A stretch of 64,000 nucleotides of DNA from positions 7,750,001-7,814,000 of the forward strand of contig NW_027488365.1 in the NCBI RefSeq assembly GCF_051014445.1, written 5' to 3'. The notes beneath the pieces were generated by a model that saw only the letters and a list, made by a program, of their open reading frames with translations, was not told the DNA's origin and made no database searches. The position numbers and the translations under genes were made by a program. Of the stretch, positions 61,199 through 64,000 are shown piece after piece (the first letter of the stretch is position 1; every line of letters begins with the position of its first letter). The stretch comes from Colletes latitarsis. Taxonomy: Eukaryota > Arthropoda > Insecta > Hymenoptera > Colletidae.

Positions 61199-64000
61199 TT
61201 TTTCTGGATTGCATCACGTAGTAATGAAGTACAACACTGAAACACTCAATTAAACCTGGTTTCGATCAATATTATTGAGGATAACGCACGTTAGGTCTAG
61301 GGTGGCCTGGGATTTTCACTCATCAGACTCATACTTTCGCATTCTTCACATATTTGTTGAACGGATTTTGGGTTTTTTCTGGTGTGGATCACGTAGTAAT
61401 GTGGTACCACACTGAAACAATCAATTAAACCTGATCTTGATAAATATTTTACAGGATAACGCATGCTAGGTCTGGGTTAGGTCTAGGATTTGCCCTCATC
61501 AGGCTCATACTTTCGCATATTTCTCATACTTGACGGCTAGATCCTGGGCTTTTTCTGGATTGCATCAGGCAGTAATGAAGTACAACACTGAAACAGTCAA
61601 TTAAACCTGGTTTCGATCAATATTTTAGAGAATAATTCATGTTAGGTCTAGGTTAGGTCTGGGATTTGCTCTCATCAGGCTCATTCTTTCGCATATTTCT
61701 CATACTTGACGGCTAGATCCTGGGCTTTCTCTGGATTGCATCACGTAGTGATGAAGTACAACACTGAAACAATCAATTAAACCTGGTTTCCATCAATATT
61801 TTAGAGGACAGCGCATGTTAGGTCCAGGTTAGGCCTGGGATTTGCTCTCATCAGGGTCATACTTTCGCAGTTTTAACATACATGTTGACCTGATCGAGAG
61901 TTTTTTCTGCTTTGGATCACGTAGTAAAGTGGTACCACACTGAAACAGTCCATTAAACCTGGTTTGGATCAATATTTTTGAGGATAACGCATGTTAGGTC
62001 TAGGTTAGGCCGGGGAATTTCACTCATCAGGCTCATACTTTCGCATATTTCTCATACTTCATGGCTAGATCCTGGGCTGTTTCTGGATTGTATCACATAG
62101 TAATGTGGTACCACGCTGAAACAGTCGATTAAACCTGGTTTCGATCAATATTTTTGAGGATAACGCATGTTAGATCTAGGTTAGGCCGGGGAATTTCACT
62201 CATCAGGCTCATACTTTCGCATATTTCTCATACTTGACGGCTAGATCCTGGGCTTTTTCTGGATTGCATCAGGCAGTAATGAAGTACAACACTGAAACAG
62301 TCAATTAAACCTGGTTTCGATCAATATTTTAGAGAATAATTCATGTTAGGTCTAGGTTAGGTCTGGGATTTGCTCTCATCAGGCTCATTCTTTCGCATAT
62401 TTCTCATACTTGACGGCTAGATCCTGGGCTTTCTCTGGATTGCATCACGTAGTGATGAAGTACAACACTGAAACAATCAATTAAACCTGGTTTCCATCAA
62501 TATTTTAGAGGACAGCGCATGTTAGGTCCAGGTTAGGCCTGGGATTTGCTCTCATCAGGGTCATACTTTCGCAGTTTTAACATACATGTTGACCTGATCG
62601 AGAGTTTTTTCTGCTTTGGATCACGTAGTAAAGTGGTACCACACTGAAACAGTCCATTTAACCTGGTTTGGATCAATATTTTAGAGGATAACGCATGTTA
62701 GGTCTAGGTTAGCCCTGGGATATTCACTCATCAGACTCATACTTTCGCATTCTTCACATACTTGTTGAACGGATCCTGGGTTTTTTCTGGTTTCGTTCAC
62801 GTAGTAATGTGGTACCACACTGAAACATTCAATTAAACCTGATCTTGATAAATATTTGAGAGGATAACGCATGTTAGGTCTGGGATATGTCTGGGATTTG
62901 CCCTCATCAGACTCATACTTTCGCACACTACTCATACTCGTTGAACAGATCCTGGGTTTTTTCTGGTTTGGATCACGTAGTAATGTGGTACCACACAGAA
63001 ACAGTCGATTAAACCAGGTTTCGATGAATATTATTGAGGATAACGCACGTTAGGTCTAGGGTGGCCTGGGATTCGCCCTCATCAGACTCATACTTTCGCG
63101 TTTTTCACATACTTGTTGAACTGATCCTGGGCTTTTTCTGGTTTGGATCACGTAGTAATGTGGTACCACACTGAAACAGTCAATTAAGCCTGGTTTCGAT
63201 CAATATTTTAGAGAATAATTCATGTTAGGTTTAGGTTAGGTCTGGGATTTGCTCTCATCAGGCTCATACTTTCGCACACTTCACATACTCGTTTGACAGA
63301 TCCTGGTTTATTTTCTGGTTTGGATCACGTAGTAATGTGGGACCACATTGAAACAGTCAATTAAACCTGGTTTCGATCAATATTTTAGAGAATAATTCAT
63401 GTTAGGTCTAGGTTAGGTCTGGGATTTGCTCTCATCAGGCTCATTCTTTCGCATATTTCTCATACTTGATGGCTAGATGCTGGGCTTTTTCTGGATTGCA
63501 TCACGTAGTAATGAAGTACAACACTGAAACAGTCAATTAAACCTGGTTTCCATCAATATCTTAGAGGACAACGCAAGTTAGGTCTGGGATAGGTCTGGGA
63601 TTTGCCCTCATCAGGCTCATACTTTCCGGGTTTTTCACATGGTTGTTGAACAGATCCTGGGTTTTTTCTGGTTTGGATCACGTAGTAGTGTGGGACCACA
63701 CTGAAACAATCAATTAAACCTGGTCTTGATAAATATTTTAGAGGATAACGCATGTTAGGTCTGGGATAGGTCTGGGATTTGCCCTCATCAGACTCATACT
63801 TTCGCACACTTCACATACTCGTTGAACAGATCCTGGGTTATTTTCTGGTTTGGATCACGTAGTAGTGTGGTACCACACTGAAACAGTCCATTAAACCTGG
63901 TTTGGATCAATATTTTAGAGCATAACGCATGTTAGGTCTAGGTTAGGTCTGGGATTTTCACTCATCAGACTCATACTTTCGCATTCTTCACATACTTGTT
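61091..64000 (+). repeat. 25/29-monomer duplication, copy 2 (right end cut by the window)
   Basis: Repeats 56690-58895 with the extra four monomers at about 61962-62665. The last complete monomer ends at 63930, and the final 70 bases are a partial A-type unit. Both copies appear nearly identical outside the insertion; I noticed one difference, CCATTTAACC near 57550 against CCATTAAACC near 61951. Confidence 0.91.
61962..62665 (+). repeat. Four-monomer (704 bp) insertion in copy 2
   Basis: Exactly four monomers. The first part (GGCCGGGGAATTTCACTC, B-type 3' half, twice) resembles 19.19-19.7 kb. From the CATATTTCTCATACTTGACGG block the sequence repeats 61517-61950 at 704 bp (GCATCAGGCAGTAATGAAG at both). 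Within 61.5-62.65 kb this is therefore a local tandem duplication joined to hybrid monomers. Confidence 0.87.

Larger units (their letters stand above)
1..64000. repeat. Satellite DNA array, about 176 bp monomer, about 363 head-to-tail copies
   Basis: The sequence repeats with a period of 176 bp from end to end. Successive units start at 1, 177, 353, 529, 705 and 882, and the last (partial) one at 63931. All copies have the same orientation, and no foreign insertion, inversion or unique spacer was seen. The monomer is about 40% G+C. Length changes of a base or two come mainly from the T-run after CCTGGG and from small indels such as ACAACTAAAAC for ACACTAAAAC. The length fits one nucleosome plus linker, as in many plant and animal centromeric satellites; centromeric function is inferred, not shown. 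The family is not one I recognise. Short frames of 60-123 codons on either strand are by-products of the repeat and are not called as genes. Confidence 0.97.

Noticed and set aside
1..64000. CENP-B box
   Set aside because: I looked for TTCGNNNNANNCGGG on both strands in the common monomer types. TTCG words are present, but none is followed by the required A and CGGG spacing. A full scan of all copies would be needed to exclude rare variants.
1..64000. CRISPR array, given regular direct repeats
   Set aside because: The repeat unit is 176 bp with no unique spacers and no cas genes, and copies differ gradually as in a satellite.

Overview
The whole 64 kb window is one uninterrupted tandem array of a satellite DNA. 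I see no gene, RNA gene, transposon, CRISPR array, inverted segment or unique sequence. The basic monomer is about 176 bp with about 40% G+C, counted by hand on a representative unit. It runs head to tail in one orientation for about 363 copies; the last, partial copy starts at 63931. A nucleosome-scale monomer, kilobase-scale higher-order repeats (HORs) and near-identical tandem duplications point to constitutive heterochromatin of a eukaryotic chromosome, either centromeric/pericentromeric or a heterochromatic knob or subtelomeric block. I do not recognise the family and cannot name the organism.

Each monomer alternates constant and variable blocks. The constant blocks are a GTTAGGTCT start, a TTTCGC core, CACGTAGTAATG followed by a palindrome on GGTACC, and CAATTAAACCTGG followed by ATCAATATTTTAGAGGATAACGCAT. 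The variable blocks sort the copies into at least six subfamilies, which I call A to F. They are told apart by the segment after TTTCGC (CATTCTTCAC, CATATTTCTC, CGTTTTTCAC, CACACTTCAC, CAGTTTTAAC, and CATATTTCTC with TGATGGCTAG plus GAAGTACAAC).

Layout. 1-9.8 kb: repeated blocks from a 31-monomer (5454 bp) duplication, a 4-monomer (701 bp) tandem duplication and a third partial copy. 9.9-11.1 kb: dimeric (352 bp) repeats. 11.1-14.8 kb: diverged mixed monomers. 14.8-15.85 kb: three copies of a regular dimer. 15.85-19.2 kb: mixed and mosaic monomers. 19.2-19.9 kb: dimers. 19.9-21.7 kb: a 5-monomer (881 bp) duplication. 21.9-25.7 kb: an 11-monomer (1937 bp) duplication. 28.8-37.6 kb: a 25-monomer (4404 bp) duplication in which each copy carries an older 10-monomer (1762 bp) duplication. 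41.5-54.2 kb: three copies of a 23-monomer (4053 bp) unit, the middle copy 528 bp longer. 54.2-55.6 kb: a block matching 26.5-27.9 kb. 56.7-64 kb: a 25/29-monomer duplication (offset 4401, then 5105 bp) with a 704 bp insertion, enclosing a 5-monomer (880 bp) duplication.

Nothing here works together as genes. The short reading frames, mostly on the minus strand, are by-products of the monomer: they recur at the same phase in each copy and end within one or two monomers because 176 is not a multiple of three. The interest lies in the evolutionary record: nested unequal exchanges, mosaic junctions, linked variants, and a palindrome whose arms stay while its centre changes.
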